NCBI RefSeq assembly: GCF_001422925.1
Contig: NZ_LMNI01000001.1
Coordinates: 144,463-208,462 of the forward strand
Length of the DNA: 64,000 bases
Direction: 5' to 3'
Source of the DNA: Microbacterium sp. Leaf288
GTDB lineage: Bacteria; Actinomycetota; Actinomycetes; Actinomycetales; Microbacteriaceae
Position numbers and translations under genes: made by a program
Notes under the pieces: model-generated
What the model saw: the letters and a program-made list of their open reading frames with translations, nothing else
What the model was told of the DNA's origin: nothing
Databases searched by the model: none
In this document: positions 35,017 to 44,539 of the stretch, in pieces
Numbering within the stretch: the stretch's first letter is position 1
Layout of the letters: each line of letters opens with the position of its first letter

Positions 35017-35744
35017 TCCCCACCGTCGTCGACATCTCGCCCCGCGGGGAGGGGGTGTCCTGTCTGCTGGAGGGCGAGCTCGTCGTGCCACGCCTCGTGC
35101 GGCGGCACGGGAGATCGGTCGAAGTGGCGCTGGTCGCCGGGCGCGCCATGCTCCTCCCCGGCGACGACGTGCGAATTCGGATCACCGTCGGCGAGGGCTG
35201 CACTCTCCGCCTCGTCGACATCGGCGGCCTCGTCGTCTACGGGCGTCCGGGCGAGACTGGCGACGCGTCGCAGTGGCACGCCCGCGTCGACGTCGAGCCC
35301 GGTGCGCGGCTCGCCTGGGACGGTCTTCCGACCGTGATCACGGATGCCGGTTCCCTCACGCGGTCGCTGACCATCACGCTCGGCCGCGATGCGTCGGCGG
35401 TCTTGCGCGAGACCCTCGTCCTCGGCCGCACCGGAGAGCGCGGAGGCCGGCTCACGGCGAACACGGATGTCTCGGACGCGCGGGGCCCCATCGTCCGCGA
35501 AGCCCTCGAGGTGCGCGGCGACTCCCGCGTGCCCGGCATCCTCGGAGCGAACCGGGTCATGGACAGCATCATCTCCGTCGGCGACCAGGCGCATGTCGCC
35601 GATGTCCCCGGGGCGACCCGCCTCGAGCTCGACAGAGCAGGGTCGGTGGTGCGCTATCTCGGCGAGTCTGCGCACGACAGCCCGCTGGGCGGCGTCCTCC
35701 TCGACGCCGCTCTGCTCGACCGGGAGCCTGCGCATGTCGTTTGA
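35013..35744 (+). CDS. ureD: urease accessory protein UreD
   Basis: A 243-residue beta-rich scaffold that binds apo-urease and recruits UreF-UreG. Blocks such as [26 protein letters not shown] and [16 protein letters not shown] fit UreD of actinobacteria, which is short and divergent. The GTG at 35013 overlaps ureG by four bases and the end overlaps the nickel permease start by eleven bases. Confidence 0.9.
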   Translation: MIPTVVDISPRGEGVSCLLEGELVVPRLVRRHGRSVEVALVAGRAMLLPGDDVRIRITVGEGCTLRLVDIGGLVVYGRPGETGDASQWHARVDVEPGARLAWDGLPTVITDAGSLTRSLTITLGRDASAVLRETLVLGRTGERGGRLTANTDVSDARGPIVREALEVRGDSRVPGILGANRVMDSIISVGDQAHVADVPGATRLELDRAGSVVRYLGESAHDSPLGGVLLDAALLDREPAHVV

Positions 35745-36840
35745 GAACACGAAGGAATCGGCACGCTCGGGGGCGGAGCCTCTTGCCACCGATGAAGCCG
35801 GGAACGAGGCATCCATGAATCGCATCACACCGACCGCGCGCCGCGTGCTGATCGTCGCCGGCGCACTGCTGCTCGTCAGCTGGGCGCTGTTCACGATCGT
35901 GGTGCTGCCCGCGGACTATCAGGCCGGGACGTCCACGTTCGGGATCGGTCTGGCCGTCACCGCCTTCGTGCTCGGCATGCGCCATGCGTTCGACGCCGAC
36001 CACATCGCAGCCATCGACAACACCAGCCGCAAACTGGTGGACGACGGGAAGGACCCTTCGAGCGTCGGCCTGTGGTTCGCGCTGGGGCATTCCACCGTCG
36101 TGCTGGTCGCGGTCGGTCTCGTCACCGCCGGCGTCGGAGCGCTGACCGCCCAGATCGGGGCGGAAGGTTCTCCGCTGGAGATCTTCACCGGCGTCTGGGG
36201 CCCGACGGTGTCGAGCATCTTCCTCCTGGCCATGGCGACGGCGAACCTGGTCATCCTCGTTCGGCTTCTCCGTCGCGCGCGGGGGGACGCCGCCGGTGAG
36301 GGCGCCCTGCCCGGTGGTGTGATCTCGCTGCTCATCGCGCGGACCGCGGCGACCCTGGATGCCCCGTGGAAGATGTTCGTCGTGGGCCTCCTCTTCGGGT
36401 TGGGATTCGACACCGCCTCGACGATCGCGCTGCTCCTGATCGCGGGCGGGGCGGGCATCGTCATGCCGTGGTACGCCGCGATGGTGCTGCCGCTGCTGTT
36501 CACCGCAGGGATGGTGACGTGCGACGGCCTCAACAGCATCGTCACGGCGGGGCTCTACCGATGGTCGGCGGATCGTCCCGAGAGGCGGCGACGCTACAAC
36601 GCCGCCCTCATCCTGCTCTCGGTCACCGTCGCATTCATCGTCGGAACCGTCGGCCTGTGCGGCGTGCTCGTCGACTCCGCCGGGGTCCGGTGGGCGCCCG
36701 TCGAGGCCATCGCGGAGACGAACCTCGATTCGTTCGGACTGATCATCGTGGGGACGCTGCTCATCGCCTGGCTCATCAGCTGGATCTTCGCCCGCTCGCC
36801 CCGCACGGCCGGAAGGCCCAGATCATGGCGTCAGGTCTGA
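35734..36840 (+). CDS. NiCoT-family nickel permease
   Basis: A 368-residue membrane protein with eight predicted helices. The nickel/cobalt signature is RHAFDADHIAAIDNTSRKL near residue 80 (HX4DH), with further family blocks FALGHSTVVLVAVG and LLFGLGFDTASTIALLL. It supplies nickel for urease, consistent with its position at the end of ureABCFGD. The start is ATG 35734, or ATG 35815 (MNRITPTARR), which has an acceptable ribosome site; the first 27 residues are not conserved-looking. It ends ten bases inside the convergent aquaporin gene. Confidence 0.92.
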   Translation: MSFENTKESARSGAEPLATDEAGNEASMNRITPTARRVLIVAGALLLVSWALFTIVVLPADYQAGTSTFGIGLAVTAFVLGMRHAFDADHIAAIDNTSRKLVDDGKDPSSVGLWFALGHSTVVLVAVGLVTAGVGALTAQIGAEGSPLEIFTGVWGPTVSSIFLLAMATANLVILVRLLRRARGDAAGEGALPGGVISLLIARTAATLDAPWKMFVVGLLFGLGFDTASTIALLLIAGGAGIVMPWYAAMVLPLLFTAGMVTCDGLNSIVTAGLYRWSADRPERRRRYNAALILLSVTVAFIVGTVGLCGVLVDSAGVRWAPVEAIAETNLDSFGLIIVGTLLIAWLISWIFARSPRTAGRPRSWRQV

Positions 36841-37649
36841 TCCGAGCTGCCGGTCTCGGTGAAGAGGTTCCCCTGCGCTGCAGCGGAGCCCGACTCGCCC
36901 CCACCCCGTCCCCGCAGGACGAACGCGATGCCGACCGCGATCACAGCGCCGACAAGTGGGCCGGCGACGTAGACCCAGTAGTCGGTGAACGTGAGACTGG
37001 CGAGATCCGGGCCGAAGGTTCTGGCCGGATTCATCGATGCTCCTGAGATCGGGCTTGCCCACAGACCCGCGAGGGCGATGTACCCGCCCACGCCGAGCGC
37101 CCCGAAGATGCCGATGTTCTGGGCCCCGGACGCCGTCCCCAGGATGACGCTCACGAGACCGAGGGTGAGCACCGCCTCCATGACGAAGGCGGGCCCCGCA
37201 CCATACGACTCGGCAGGGTAGTTCGAGCCGTAGGTGGCCGACACTCCGACCACCCATTGCAGGAAGAGCGCCGCCAGCGTCGCGCCGGCGAGCTGGGCGA
37301 CGATGTAGCCCGGCACTCTTCGCCACGGGAAGTCGCGCCTCAGCGCGAACGCGATGCTCACGGCCGGATTCAGATGCGCACCCGACACCTTGCCCATGAA
37401 CAGGATGATCCCCATCACCATCAGCGCGGGTGCGACGACCGCGGCCGCGCGCGAGATCGTCCCCGGGAACGCCTGCCCCATCATTCCGGCGCCGGCAGCC
37501 ACGAGCACCAGCAGAAAGGTGCCGTACAGCTCGGAGACCAGGCGCCGCCACTCCTGATGCGGATCACGGAAGTCCGCCATCGGGCCTTCCATGTCTCGAT
37601 GGACCCATCGCAGGAACTCTTGCTCGGTGCGCTCGATTCCACCGCTCAT
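36831..37649 (-). CDS. aquaporin (MIP family)
   Basis: A 272-residue six-helix channel. Both half-helix motifs are intact: AHLNPAVS (NPA 94-96) and ASMNPART (NPA 207-209, with the selectivity-filter Arg next to it). Thr rather than Asp follows that Arg, so it looks like a water channel, not a glycerol facilitator; small solutes such as ammonia or urea cannot be excluded. A ~38-residue acidic cytoplasmic N-terminus precedes helix 1. ATG 37649 has GGAG seven bases upstream; the GTG at 37730 is less likely. Convergent with the nickel permease. Confidence 0.9.
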   Translation of the reverse strand: MSGGIERTEQEFLRWVHRDMEGPMADFRDPHQEWRRLVSELYGTFLLVLVAAGAGMMGQAFPGTISRAAAVVAPALMVMGIILFMGKVSGAHLNPAVSIAFALRRDFPWRRVPGYIVAQLAGATLAALFLQWVVGVSATYGSNYPAESYGAGPAFVMEAVLTLGLVSVILGTASGAQNIGIFGALGVGGYIALAGLWASPISGASMNPARTFGPDLASLTFTDYWVYVAGPLVGAVIAVGIAFVLRGRGGGESGSAAAQGNLFTETGSSDQT

Positions 37650-37841
37650 GACGACGCTCCATCCCTTGTGAAACCGGCGAGGTGAAGGGACCCGGCGCTC
37701 ACAGTAGACCTTCGGGCGGGCCGTCGCCACCGGTCTCTCCGCTCGGACGAGCCGGCGCCCCGCGGAACCGGCGCCTCAGATCCGATCGGAGCGGTGCTCC
37801 GAACAACCGTCGAGCACTCGGCTCGTGGATGGGGGTGCACG

Positions 37842-39413
37842 GTGACCGTACGTCGCCCGCGCAGGTTCTTCGCGCTCGCCGCGCTCGCAGGCGTGGTCAG
37901 CGCAGCGGTGTTCCTCGCGGCTGCCGAGGTGCTCGCCCTCTTGGTGGCGCACGATGCCAGTCCGATCCTGGCCGTCGGATCGTTCGTGATCGACGTCGTG
38001 CCGCAACCGCTGAAGGAACTCGCCATCTCCACGTTCGGCGAGTTCGACAAGGTCGCCCTGCTGGCAGGACTCGGGCTCGCGGTGGTGATCGCCTCCGCGA
38101 TCGCGGGGGTGCTGCAGTTCGTGAGGCCGCCCCTCGGCGTCGTCGCGCTCGGTCTCGCCGGGGCGCTCTCGGTCGCGGCGATCGTGACACGGGCCGGCGC
38201 CACCCCGCTCGCGTTCCTGCCGCCGGTGATCGGAGCGGTCGCGGGTTCGATCGTGCTGGTCGTGCTCTGCCGGTGCCTTCGAGGATGGCAGAGTGCGATC
38301 GTTCCGCCGGAGCCTGGTGAGCAGGCGAGCACGAGTCGCTCGGGTGTGGATCGGCGCCGGTTCTTCGTCATCGCCGGTGTCGCCGGTGCATCCGCGGTGA
38401 TCGTCGGCGTGACGGCGAGAGCCGTGAGCATGGCCACCTCGTCCGTGGAGGCGGTTCGGCGTGCCTTGCGCCTCCCCGCGGCACGATCGACCGTGACGGT
38501 GCCTGCGGGCGCGGAGTTCGACATCCCCGGCCTCACGCCCCTGTTCACGCCCAATGGGGACTTCTACCGGGTCGACACGGCCCTCACCGTGCCCACCGTG
38601 AATCCCGACAGCTGGCGGCTGGTGGTCGACGGCATGGTCGACCGACGTGTCGAGCTCGGCTTCGAGGAGCTGCTCGCGATGGGGCTGGACGAGTACGCGA
38701 TCACGCTGACCTGTGTGTCCAACGTGGTCGGCGGCGAGCTCGTCGGAAACGCCATGTGGCTGGGCGTGCCGGTGCGCGACGTCCTCCGCCTCGCCGGGCC
38801 GCGATCCGGCGCCGACATGGTGCTCTCTCGCAGCGTCGACGGCTATACGGCCAGCACCCCGCTGTCCGCCCTCACCGATGACGGGCTCGACGCGATCCTC
38901 GCCGTCGCGATGAACGGCGAGCCGCTGCCACTCGAGCACGGATTCCCCGTCCGGATGGTGGTGCCCGGTCTCTACGGCTATGTCTCGGCCACCAAGTGGC
39001 TGACCGAGCTGAAGGTCACCACGTTCGCGCAGGACGAGGCCTACTGGACGCCCCGCGGCTACAGCGCGGAGGCGCCGATCAAGTTCTCGTCGAGGATCGA
39101 CACCCCGAAGATCGGCAAGCCGGTCGCGGCGGGCCGCATCCCGATCGCCGGCGTCGCATGGGCGCAGTCCGTCGGCATCCAAGGCGTCGAAGTGCGCATC
39201 GACGACGGCGCCTGGCAGCCCGCGACACTCTCGACTCCGATCAACACCGACACGTGGGTGCAGTGGTTCCTGGAATGGGATGCCGCACCCGGCACTCACT
39301 ACGTCTCGGTGCGGGCGACGAACAAGAACGGCGAACTGCAGCGCGAAGAGGTGGCACCGATCGCGCCGAACGGGTCATCGGGCTGGCAGAGGTCTCTTAT
39401 CTCGGTGACCTGA
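37842..39413 (+). CDS. membrane-anchored molybdopterin-dependent oxidoreductase (sulfite oxidase fold)
   Basis: A 523-residue protein. The first ~170 residues contain about five membrane helices, followed by a further hydrophobic segment after DRRRFF near 182 that looks like an internal signal/anchor. The external part is a sulfite oxidase-type Mo-cofactor domain: TLTCVSNVVGGELVGNAMWLGVPVRDVL near 287, where the Cys near 290 ligates Mo, and TDTWVQWFLEWDA in the C-terminal Ig-like dimer domain. The donor is unknown and no heme partner is adjacent. GTG 37842 is the chosen start. It overlaps the convergent aztA end by 17 bases. Confidence 0.87.
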   Translation: MTVRRPRRFFALAALAGVVSAAVFLAAAEVLALLVAHDASPILAVGSFVIDVVPQPLKELAISTFGEFDKVALLAGLGLAVVIASAIAGVLQFVRPPLGVVALGLAGALSVAAIVTRAGATPLAFLPPVIGAVAGSIVLVVLCRCLRGWQSAIVPPEPGEQASTSRSGVDRRRFFVIAGVAGASAVIVGVTARAVSMATSSVEAVRRALRLPAARSTVTVPAGAEFDIPGLTPLFTPNGDFYRVDTALTVPTVNPDSWRLVVDGMVDRRVELGFEELLAMGLDEYAITLTCVSNVVGGELVGNAMWLGVPVRDVLRLAGPRSGADMVLSRSVDGYTASTPLSALTDDGLDAILAVAMNGEPLPLEHGFPVRMVVPGLYGYVSATKWLTELKVTTFAQDEAYWTPRGYSAEAPIKFSSRIDTPKIGKPVAAGRIPIAGVAWAQSVGIQGVEVRIDDGAWQPATLSTPINTDTWVQWFLEWDAAPGTHYVSVRATNKNGELQREEVAPIAPNGSSGWQRSLISVT

Positions 39414-40044
39414 TGCCCGCGTCGAGGCGAACCACGACGTCCGCAGCATCGATCACCGCTTGATCGTGACTGACGCACACCACGGCGACGCCGCGATCCG
39501 CCTCCGATCTCATCGCACCGAGGATCCGTCTCGCGCTGTCCAGGTCGAGCGCGGTCGTGGGTTCGTCGAGCAGGAGGGCGTCGGCTCGGCGCGCCAACCC
39601 CTGCGCGAGGAGGGCCCGCTGCTGCTGTCCTCCCGACAGCGCCGGGAATGGCGCCCGCTGGAGGGTGGTGAGGTCGAGGCGATCGAGGGCGGCATCGACC
39701 GCCTCTCGTGCCGCGCGATCCAGCCGGCGCCACGCGCCGACCCGCCCCCACGCTCCCACAGTGACGACATCGCGCACGGTGAGCGGCAGGGTCGGCGAGA
39801 TCGCCGCGCGTTGAGGCACGAAGGCCCGTGACGCCGCGCGAATCGCGACGCTGCCTGCACGCGGTGCGATCGTTCCCGCGAGCACCTCGAGCAGCGTCGA
39901 CTTGCCGGCGCCGTTCGGCCCGGCGATCACGGTGAGGGTGCCCCCAGCCGCGTCGAAGTCGACGTCACGCAGTGCCGGCGTCCCGGCATGGTCCACGAAG
40001 ACCGCGCGCAGAGACAGCGCTGCGGACGTCGTTCGGAAGGGCAC
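39397..40044 (-). CDS. aztA: zinc ABC transporter ATP-binding protein AztA
   Basis: A 215-residue metal-type ABC ATPase. Walker A is GPNGAGKSTLLEVLAG near residue 39, the signature is LSGGQQQRALLAQGLA near 140, and Walker B is ALLLDEPTTALDLDS near 160; VCVSHDQAVIDAAD is the H-loop. It is divergent from aztB, and the 56-base gap holds a Zur box, so both arms of the azt locus are likely zinc-repressed. The GTG start is at 40044. Confidence 0.88.
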   Translation of the reverse strand: MPFRTTSAALSLRAVFVDHAGTPALRDVDFDAAGGTLTVIAGPNGAGKSTLLEVLAGTIAPRAGSVAIRAASRAFVPQRAAISPTLPLTVRDVVTVGAWGRVGAWRRLDRAAREAVDAALDRLDLTTLQRAPFPALSGGQQQRALLAQGLARRADALLLDEPTTALDLDSARRILGAMRSEADRGVAVVCVSHDQAVIDAADVVVRLDAGIRSPR

Positions 40045-40064
40045 GAGCTCAGCCTAACTGATTT

Positions 40065-40079
40065 TGAGAATCGTTCTCA
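40065..40079. promoter_or_regulatory. Zur-type operator
   Basis: TGAGAATCGTTCTCA is a perfect 15-base inverted repeat (TGAGAA, TCG, TTCTCA) of the Fur/Zur type, close to the actinobacterial Zur consensus TGAAAATGATTTTCA. It lies between divergent aztA and aztB and just upstream of TACGGT (40087-40092), the probable aztB -10. Confidence 0.78.
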
Positions 40080-40100
40080 TTAACGCTACGGTCGTCGCTC

Positions 40101-40943
40101 GTGACCTTCATGACCGATCCGTTCACCCTGGAGTTCGTGCAGCGCGCCCTCCTCGGCGGCGGCCTCGTGGCCGTGCTGTGCGGTGTCGTCGGCACCTGGG
40201 TCGTCGCTCGCGGCATGGCGTTTCTGGGCGAGGCTCTCGGCCACGGAATGCTCCCGGGCGTCGCTCTGGCGACCCTGTTCGGTGTGCCCGTGCTGCTGGG
40301 CGCGGGCGTCAGCGCAGTGGCGATGAGTCTCGGCATCGGTGCGCTGCAGCGACGCGGGCGACTCTCGTACGACACCAGCATCGGCATGCTCTTCGTGGCC
40401 ATGCTCGCGGCCGGCGTGATCGTCATCTCGCACTCGGGAAGCTTCGCGACGGATGCCACGGCCATCCTCTTCGGCGACATCCTCGCGATCTCGACCGAAG
40501 ATCTGGTCGTGCTCGCCTGGGCGACGGGTATCGGCCTCGCGGTCGCCGCGGTGGCGCACCGCTCCCTCGTGGCGCTCGCGATCGACCGCAGAGTGGCGGC
40601 GGTGCTCGGGCTCCGGCCGAAGATCGCACAGGCCGCGCTGGTCGGCCTTGTCACACTCGCGGTGGTCGCGTCGTATCAGGCCGTGGGCTCGCTCCTGGTG
40701 GTGGGTCTCCTCATCGCGCCGGCCGTCGCCGCCGGCCACTGGACTCGCCGCCTGCCGTCCACCATGGCCCTCGCGTGCGGCTTCGGCATCGCCGCCGTCG
40801 TTCTCGGCCTGCTGCTGTCGTGGCACGCGGGAACCGCCGCCGGCGCCTCCATCGCCCTCACCGCTGTGCTCCTCGCGGCGGCCTCGTGGGCCGCGCACGC
40901 CGCTCGTGTGCACACGCTCACCACGCGCGGCGCCTTGGCCTGA
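40101..40943 (+). CDS. aztB: zinc ABC transporter permease AztB
   Basis: A 280-residue membrane protein with eight or so helices of the ZnuB/MntB family. Blocks include FLGEALGHGMLPGVALATLFGVPVLLGAGVS, SYDTSIGMLFVAMLAAGVIVISHSGSFATDATAILFGD, and YQAVGSLLVVGLLIAPAVAA. It forms the zinc channel with AztA. The GTG 40101 lies eight bases after TACGGT; an ATG three codons later (40110) is equally possible. First gene of aztB-aztD-aztC-aztD2. Confidence 0.9.
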   Translation: MTFMTDPFTLEFVQRALLGGGLVAVLCGVVGTWVVARGMAFLGEALGHGMLPGVALATLFGVPVLLGAGVSAVAMSLGIGALQRRGRLSYDTSIGMLFVAMLAAGVIVISHSGSFATDATAILFGDILAISTEDLVVLAWATGIGLAVAAVAHRSLVALAIDRRVAAVLGLRPKIAQAALVGLVTLAVVASYQAVGSLLVVGLLIAPAVAAGHWTRRLPSTMALACGFGIAAVVLGLLLSWHAGTAAGASIALTAVLLAAASWAAHAARVHTLTTRGALA

Positions 40944-41000
40944 CCGAGAGGTCGGCGCCGCAGCATCCACCCCCCATCCGACGAAGGAACGAAAGCCCCC

Positions 41001-42233
41001 GTGCCCCACAGATCTGCCCCGTTGACCGCCATGCTCACGCTTGCCATGCTCACGCTCACCGGCTGCGCGCGTGCCGAGGCCGACGCGCCCGCCGCGAGTC
41101 CCGAATCCACCGGCCATGGCGCCGTGGCCCGTGCGACCGAGATGAGCGAGCCTCCGCTCGCCGTGGTGACGATCGACCCGGGCGGCACCGTGCGCCAGCT
41201 CGACCTGCTCGACGAGTCGGTCGCGGAGCTCGGCGAGGTACCGGTGGCATCTCGCGCGAGCAGCGACGGCCGCTACGTCTTCGCCGACGGTGGCGACGGG
41301 CTCTCGATCGTCGACAGCGGCCGGTGGACGTGGGACCACGTCGACCACTTCCACTACTATCTCGCCGCACCGAACATGCTGGGCGAGGTGCCGGGCCGCG
41401 GGCCTGCGACCGTGGCGACGACCTCGTCGTCGACCACCGGCGGTACCGGGGTCTTCTTCGCCGAGAGCGGCGAAGCGGTGCTCCTCGACACCGCGGCGAT
41501 GTCGAGAGGCGAACTCGTCGAGCGATTCCGCCTGGAGGTCGACCCCCACGACGGCTTGGTCGTGCCGATCGGCGGGTACGCGCTGGTGACACAGCCGCAG
41601 GCCGGGGTGGCGGCATCCGTCTCGGTGCTGGACGAGGATGGGATGCCGCAGCCCGGCGCCACCGCCGACTGCGCCGACGCGCGGGGCACTGTCACGACCC
41701 GTGTCGGTGCGGTCATCGGATGCGCCGACGGCGCGCTCCTCGCGACCCTCGTCGACGGCGGCGTGGAGCTCGAGCGGATCCCGTACCCCGCGGGCACGGC
41801 GGCTCCGCCGGCGACGGCGTTCGCGGGACGGGACGGCCGGCCCACGGTCGCCGGTCCGGCAGGAGACCAGGGCATCTGGCTGCTCGACACTCGCGAGCGC
41901 ACCTGGACGCTGCTTGCGGTCGACCGACCGATCGTGCAGGCGACCGCCGTCGACGACGAGGCCCAGCACGTGCTCGCGCTCGCTGTGGACGGGCGGGTGC
42001 TGGTGATCGACGGGAAGACGGGGGCGTTGCTGTCGCAGACCGGGCCGCTGGTCGCGGACTCGCTCGCGACGGATGCCGGCAGCCCGACGCTGATCGCCGA
42101 CCAGGCCCGCGCCTACCTCAACGGGCCGGCGGAGCAGGTCGTCTACGAGATCGACTTCGCCGACGCCGCCCGCATCTCGCGGACCTTCGCGACACCGACG
42201 GAACCCGCCCTGTTCGCGGAGACCGGTCGATGA
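41001..42233 (+). CDS. aztD: AztD-type zinc metallochaperone, lipoprotein (copy 1)
   Basis: A 410-residue lipoprotein with lipobox LTGC (Cys near 22). The rest is a series of short beta repeats (LLDTAAMSRGELVERF, WLLDTRERTWTLLAV, LVIDGKTGALLSQ), fitting the beta-propeller of AztD, which hands zinc to AztC. A His/Asp-rich segment DHVDHFHYY near residue 114 is a likely metal site. Two Cys (ADCADARG and IGCADG) may form a disulfide. The GTG start follows GAAGGAAC. It overlaps aztC by four bases (ATGA). Confidence 0.82.
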   Translation: MPHRSAPLTAMLTLAMLTLTGCARAEADAPAASPESTGHGAVARATEMSEPPLAVVTIDPGGTVRQLDLLDESVAELGEVPVASRASSDGRYVFADGGDGLSIVDSGRWTWDHVDHFHYYLAAPNMLGEVPGRGPATVATTSSSTTGGTGVFFAESGEAVLLDTAAMSRGELVERFRLEVDPHDGLVVPIGGYALVTQPQAGVAASVSVLDEDGMPQPGATADCADARGTVTTRVGAVIGCADGALLATLVDGGVELERIPYPAGTAAPPATAFAGRDGRPTVAGPAGDQGIWLLDTRERTWTLLAVDRPIVQATAVDDEAQHVLALAVDGRVLVIDGKTGALLSQTGPLVADSLATDAGSPTLIADQARAYLNGPAEQVVYEIDFADAARISRTFATPTEPALFAETGR

Positions 42234-43153
42234 GCCGGCGGGTGCCCGCAGCGCTCACCGCGCTGCTGACGGCCGGGCTCGCCGCATCCGTCCTCGCGGG
42301 GTGCGCGCCGGCAGACGATGAACGCCCGCTCGTCGTGGTGTCGACGAACATCCTCGGCGACGTCGTGGACCGGCTCGTCGGCGACGACGTCGAGGTGATG
42401 ACGCTGATGCGGCCGGACGCCGATCCGCATTCCTTCGAGATCTCCGCACAGGATGCCGCGCGCCTGCGCACCGCCGACCTGCTGGTGTCGAACGGTCTGG
42501 GCCTCGAGGAAGGGTTGCAGCAGCACATCGACGCCGCCGTCGCCGAAGGAGTCGACAGCTTCGTCGCGGGCGAAGCCATCGCAGTGCTCGCATACGCCTC
42601 GGGCGATGCCGCCGGCACACCCGACCCGCACTTCTGGACCGACCCGGGCCGCATGATCGATGTCGTCGAAGCACTCGCTCCGCGCTTGTCCGCCCTGTCG
42701 GGGGTGGATGCAGGCGGTATCGACGCGCACGTCGACGCCTACCTCGCCGAGCTCGCAGCGCTCGAGGACGACATGACGACGGCGTTCGAGACGATTCCCG
42801 CGGAGCGCCGGGCACTGGTCACCAACCACCATGTCTTCGGCTATCTCGCCGAACGCTTCGGGTTCCGCATCGTGGGCGCCGCGATCCCCGGCGGTACGAC
42901 ACTGGCCGCGCCGAGTGCGGCCGACCTCGCCGACCTGGTGACCGCGATCGAAGAGAACGACGTGCCGGCGGTGTTCGCCGAGTCGTCCTCGCCGGACCGG
43001 CTGATGCAGGCCCTCGCGGCGGAGACCGATACGCACGTGGAGGTCGTGGAGCTGTACACCGAGTCGCTCACCGCCTCCGGCGGCGGCGCGGAGGACTACC
43101 TGACCATGATGCGCGAGAACACGCAGCGCATCGCCACCGGGCTCACGCGATGA
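42230..43153 (+). CDS. aztC: zinc ABC transporter substrate-binding protein AztC
   Basis: A 307-residue cluster A-I metal-binding lipoprotein with lipobox LAGC (Cys near 24). Zinc-ligand regions are DADPHSFEISAQD near 64, GTPDPHFWTDPGRM near 130, TNHHVFGYLAERFGF near 197 and FAESSSPDRLMQAL near 250. It lacks the long His-rich loop of ZnuA, which fits AztC, where AztD supplies the metal. It delivers zinc to AztB. Start and stop are tightly spaced with the flanking aztD genes. Confidence 0.92.
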   Translation: MSRRVPAALTALLTAGLAASVLAGCAPADDERPLVVVSTNILGDVVDRLVGDDVEVMTLMRPDADPHSFEISAQDAARLRTADLLVSNGLGLEEGLQQHIDAAVAEGVDSFVAGEAIAVLAYASGDAAGTPDPHFWTDPGRMIDVVEALAPRLSALSGVDAGGIDAHVDAYLAELAALEDDMTTAFETIPAERRALVTNHHVFGYLAERFGFRIVGAAIPGGTTLAAPSAADLADLVTAIEENDVPAVFAESSSPDRLMQALAAETDTHVEVVELYTESLTASGGGAEDYLTMMRENTQRIATGLTR

Positions 43154-43181
43154 GCCCCACCCCCAAGAAAGAGGAACACCC

Positions 43182-44396
43182 ATGCGCACACGCACGCTGC
43201 GCCGCGCCGGCCTGATCGCCGTCGCCGCCGGTGCCGTCGCGACCCTCGCGGCCTGTTCATCCGCTCCTGCCGCGGCACCCGTCGACGGCGGAGCCGAGAC
43301 GCCGACGGCCACCGCGGCAGGGCCCCGGATCGCGCTCTCGTACGAGGGCGGCATCCTCGTGCTTGACGGCGAGACCCTCGAACCGGTGGCCGACCTCGCC
43401 TCCGAGGAGTTCACCCGCCTCAACCCCGCCGGCGACGGCCGCCACGTGCTGGTCACGATGAGCGAAGGCTTCCAGGTGCTCGACACCGCGGCGGGGAGCA
43501 CCGACGAGCCGGAGCTCACCGATCTGATCTTCGCGGCCGACACCCCGGGCCACGTGGTCCGCCACGGCGGCAAGACGATCCTCTACGCCGACGGCACGAG
43601 CGACACCACCGTCTTCGACACCGACGCACTGCTCTCGGCCGACGGCGAGCTGCCCGCCACCGAGACGGTGCCCGGCGTCGAGGCGCACCACGGCGTCTCG
43701 GTCGTCCTCGAAGACGGCACCTTCCTCACGACCGTGGGCGGCGCCGACGGCCGCACCGGCGTCTCGGCGCGCGATGCCTCCGGCGCAGTGATCGCCACGA
43801 GCGACGCCTGCCCCGGCGTGCACGGCGAAGGGACCGCCGCCGACGAGGCCGTCGTCTTCGGCTGCGAGAACGGCGCACTCCTCTACCGCGACGGCGAGAT
43901 CCTCAAGCTCGACGCCCCCCACCAGCCCTATGGCCGCATGGGCAACGCGTACGTCAGCGAGACGAGCCCGCTCGTCGTCGGCGACTACAAGAACGACCCG
44001 GATGCCGAGGGCTACCTCCTCGGAGCGGTCACCGTCATCGACACCGAGGCCGGCACCCTCGAAGTCGTCGACCTGCCCGAGGGCGTCGAGTACACGTTCC
44101 GCGACATCGCCCGTGGGCCCGAGGACCTCGCCTACATCCTCGCGAGCGACGGATCCATCCACGTCTTCGACCCCGCCACCGGCGAGATCACCGACACGTT
44201 CCCCGCGATCGAGGCATGGGAGGGCCCCGCCCAGTGGCAGGACCCGCACCCGGCGATCGTCGTCCTCGGCGACATCGCCTATGTGACCGAGCCGGCCGCG
44301 GACGCGATCCACGCCGTCGACGTCACGACCGGCGAGATCGTGGCGTCGACGACCCTCGACGTCGCGCCGAACGAGATCGCGGTCACCGCCGGCTGA
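43182..44396 (+). CDS. AztD-type zinc metallochaperone, lipoprotein (copy 2)
   Basis: A 404-residue lipoprotein with lipobox LAAC (Cys near 25). The mature domain is a beta-propeller-like series ending in repeats such as IHVFDPATGEITDTF and IHAVDVTTGEIVAST. It keeps the AztD-type segments PGVEAHHGVSVVLEDG near 166, SDACPGVHGEG and VFGCENGALL, with a conserved Cys pair, but lacks the DHVDHFHYY segment of copy 1. It follows aztC by 28 bases with AGAGGAA before the ATG. A hairpin terminator closes the operon. Confidence 0.82.
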   Translation: MRTRTLRRAGLIAVAAGAVATLAACSSAPAAAPVDGGAETPTATAAGPRIALSYEGGILVLDGETLEPVADLASEEFTRLNPAGDGRHVLVTMSEGFQVLDTAAGSTDEPELTDLIFAADTPGHVVRHGGKTILYADGTSDTTVFDTDALLSADGELPATETVPGVEAHHGVSVVLEDGTFLTTVGGADGRTGVSARDASGAVIATSDACPGVHGEGTAADEAVVFGCENGALLYRDGEILKLDAPHQPYGRMGNAYVSETSPLVVGDYKNDPDAEGYLLGAVTVIDTEAGTLEVVDLPEGVEYTFRDIARGPEDLAYILASDGSIHVFDPATGEITDTFPAIEAWEGPAQWQDPHPAIVVLGDIAYVTEPAADAIHAVDVTTGEIVASTTLDVAPNEIAVTAG

Positions 44397-44402
44397 TCCA
44401 CG

Positions 44403-44431
44403 GCGAGGGCGGGCTCCACGTCCGCCCTCGC
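44403..44431 (+). terminator. terminator hairpin after the azt operon
   Basis: GCGAGGGCGG (44403-44412) and CCGCCCTCGC (44422-44431) pair perfectly over ten bases with a nine-base loop, six bases after the last azt stop codon. Confidence 0.7.
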
Positions 44432-44539
44432 TGTCCATGTCGATTCGCTCGAGAGGGGCCGGCGCCGAAGAGCGATCGCCGTGGAGGTGCGGGCATGATC
44501 AGGATGGCCATCGCCCCTGCTCGTCGTGGTTCGCGGAGG

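Noticed and set aside
40064..43153. 1029-residue open frame across the azt operon
   Set aside because: Only its last 307 residues (aztC) make sense; the rest is an alternative frame of aztB and aztD with Arg-rich nonsense composition.
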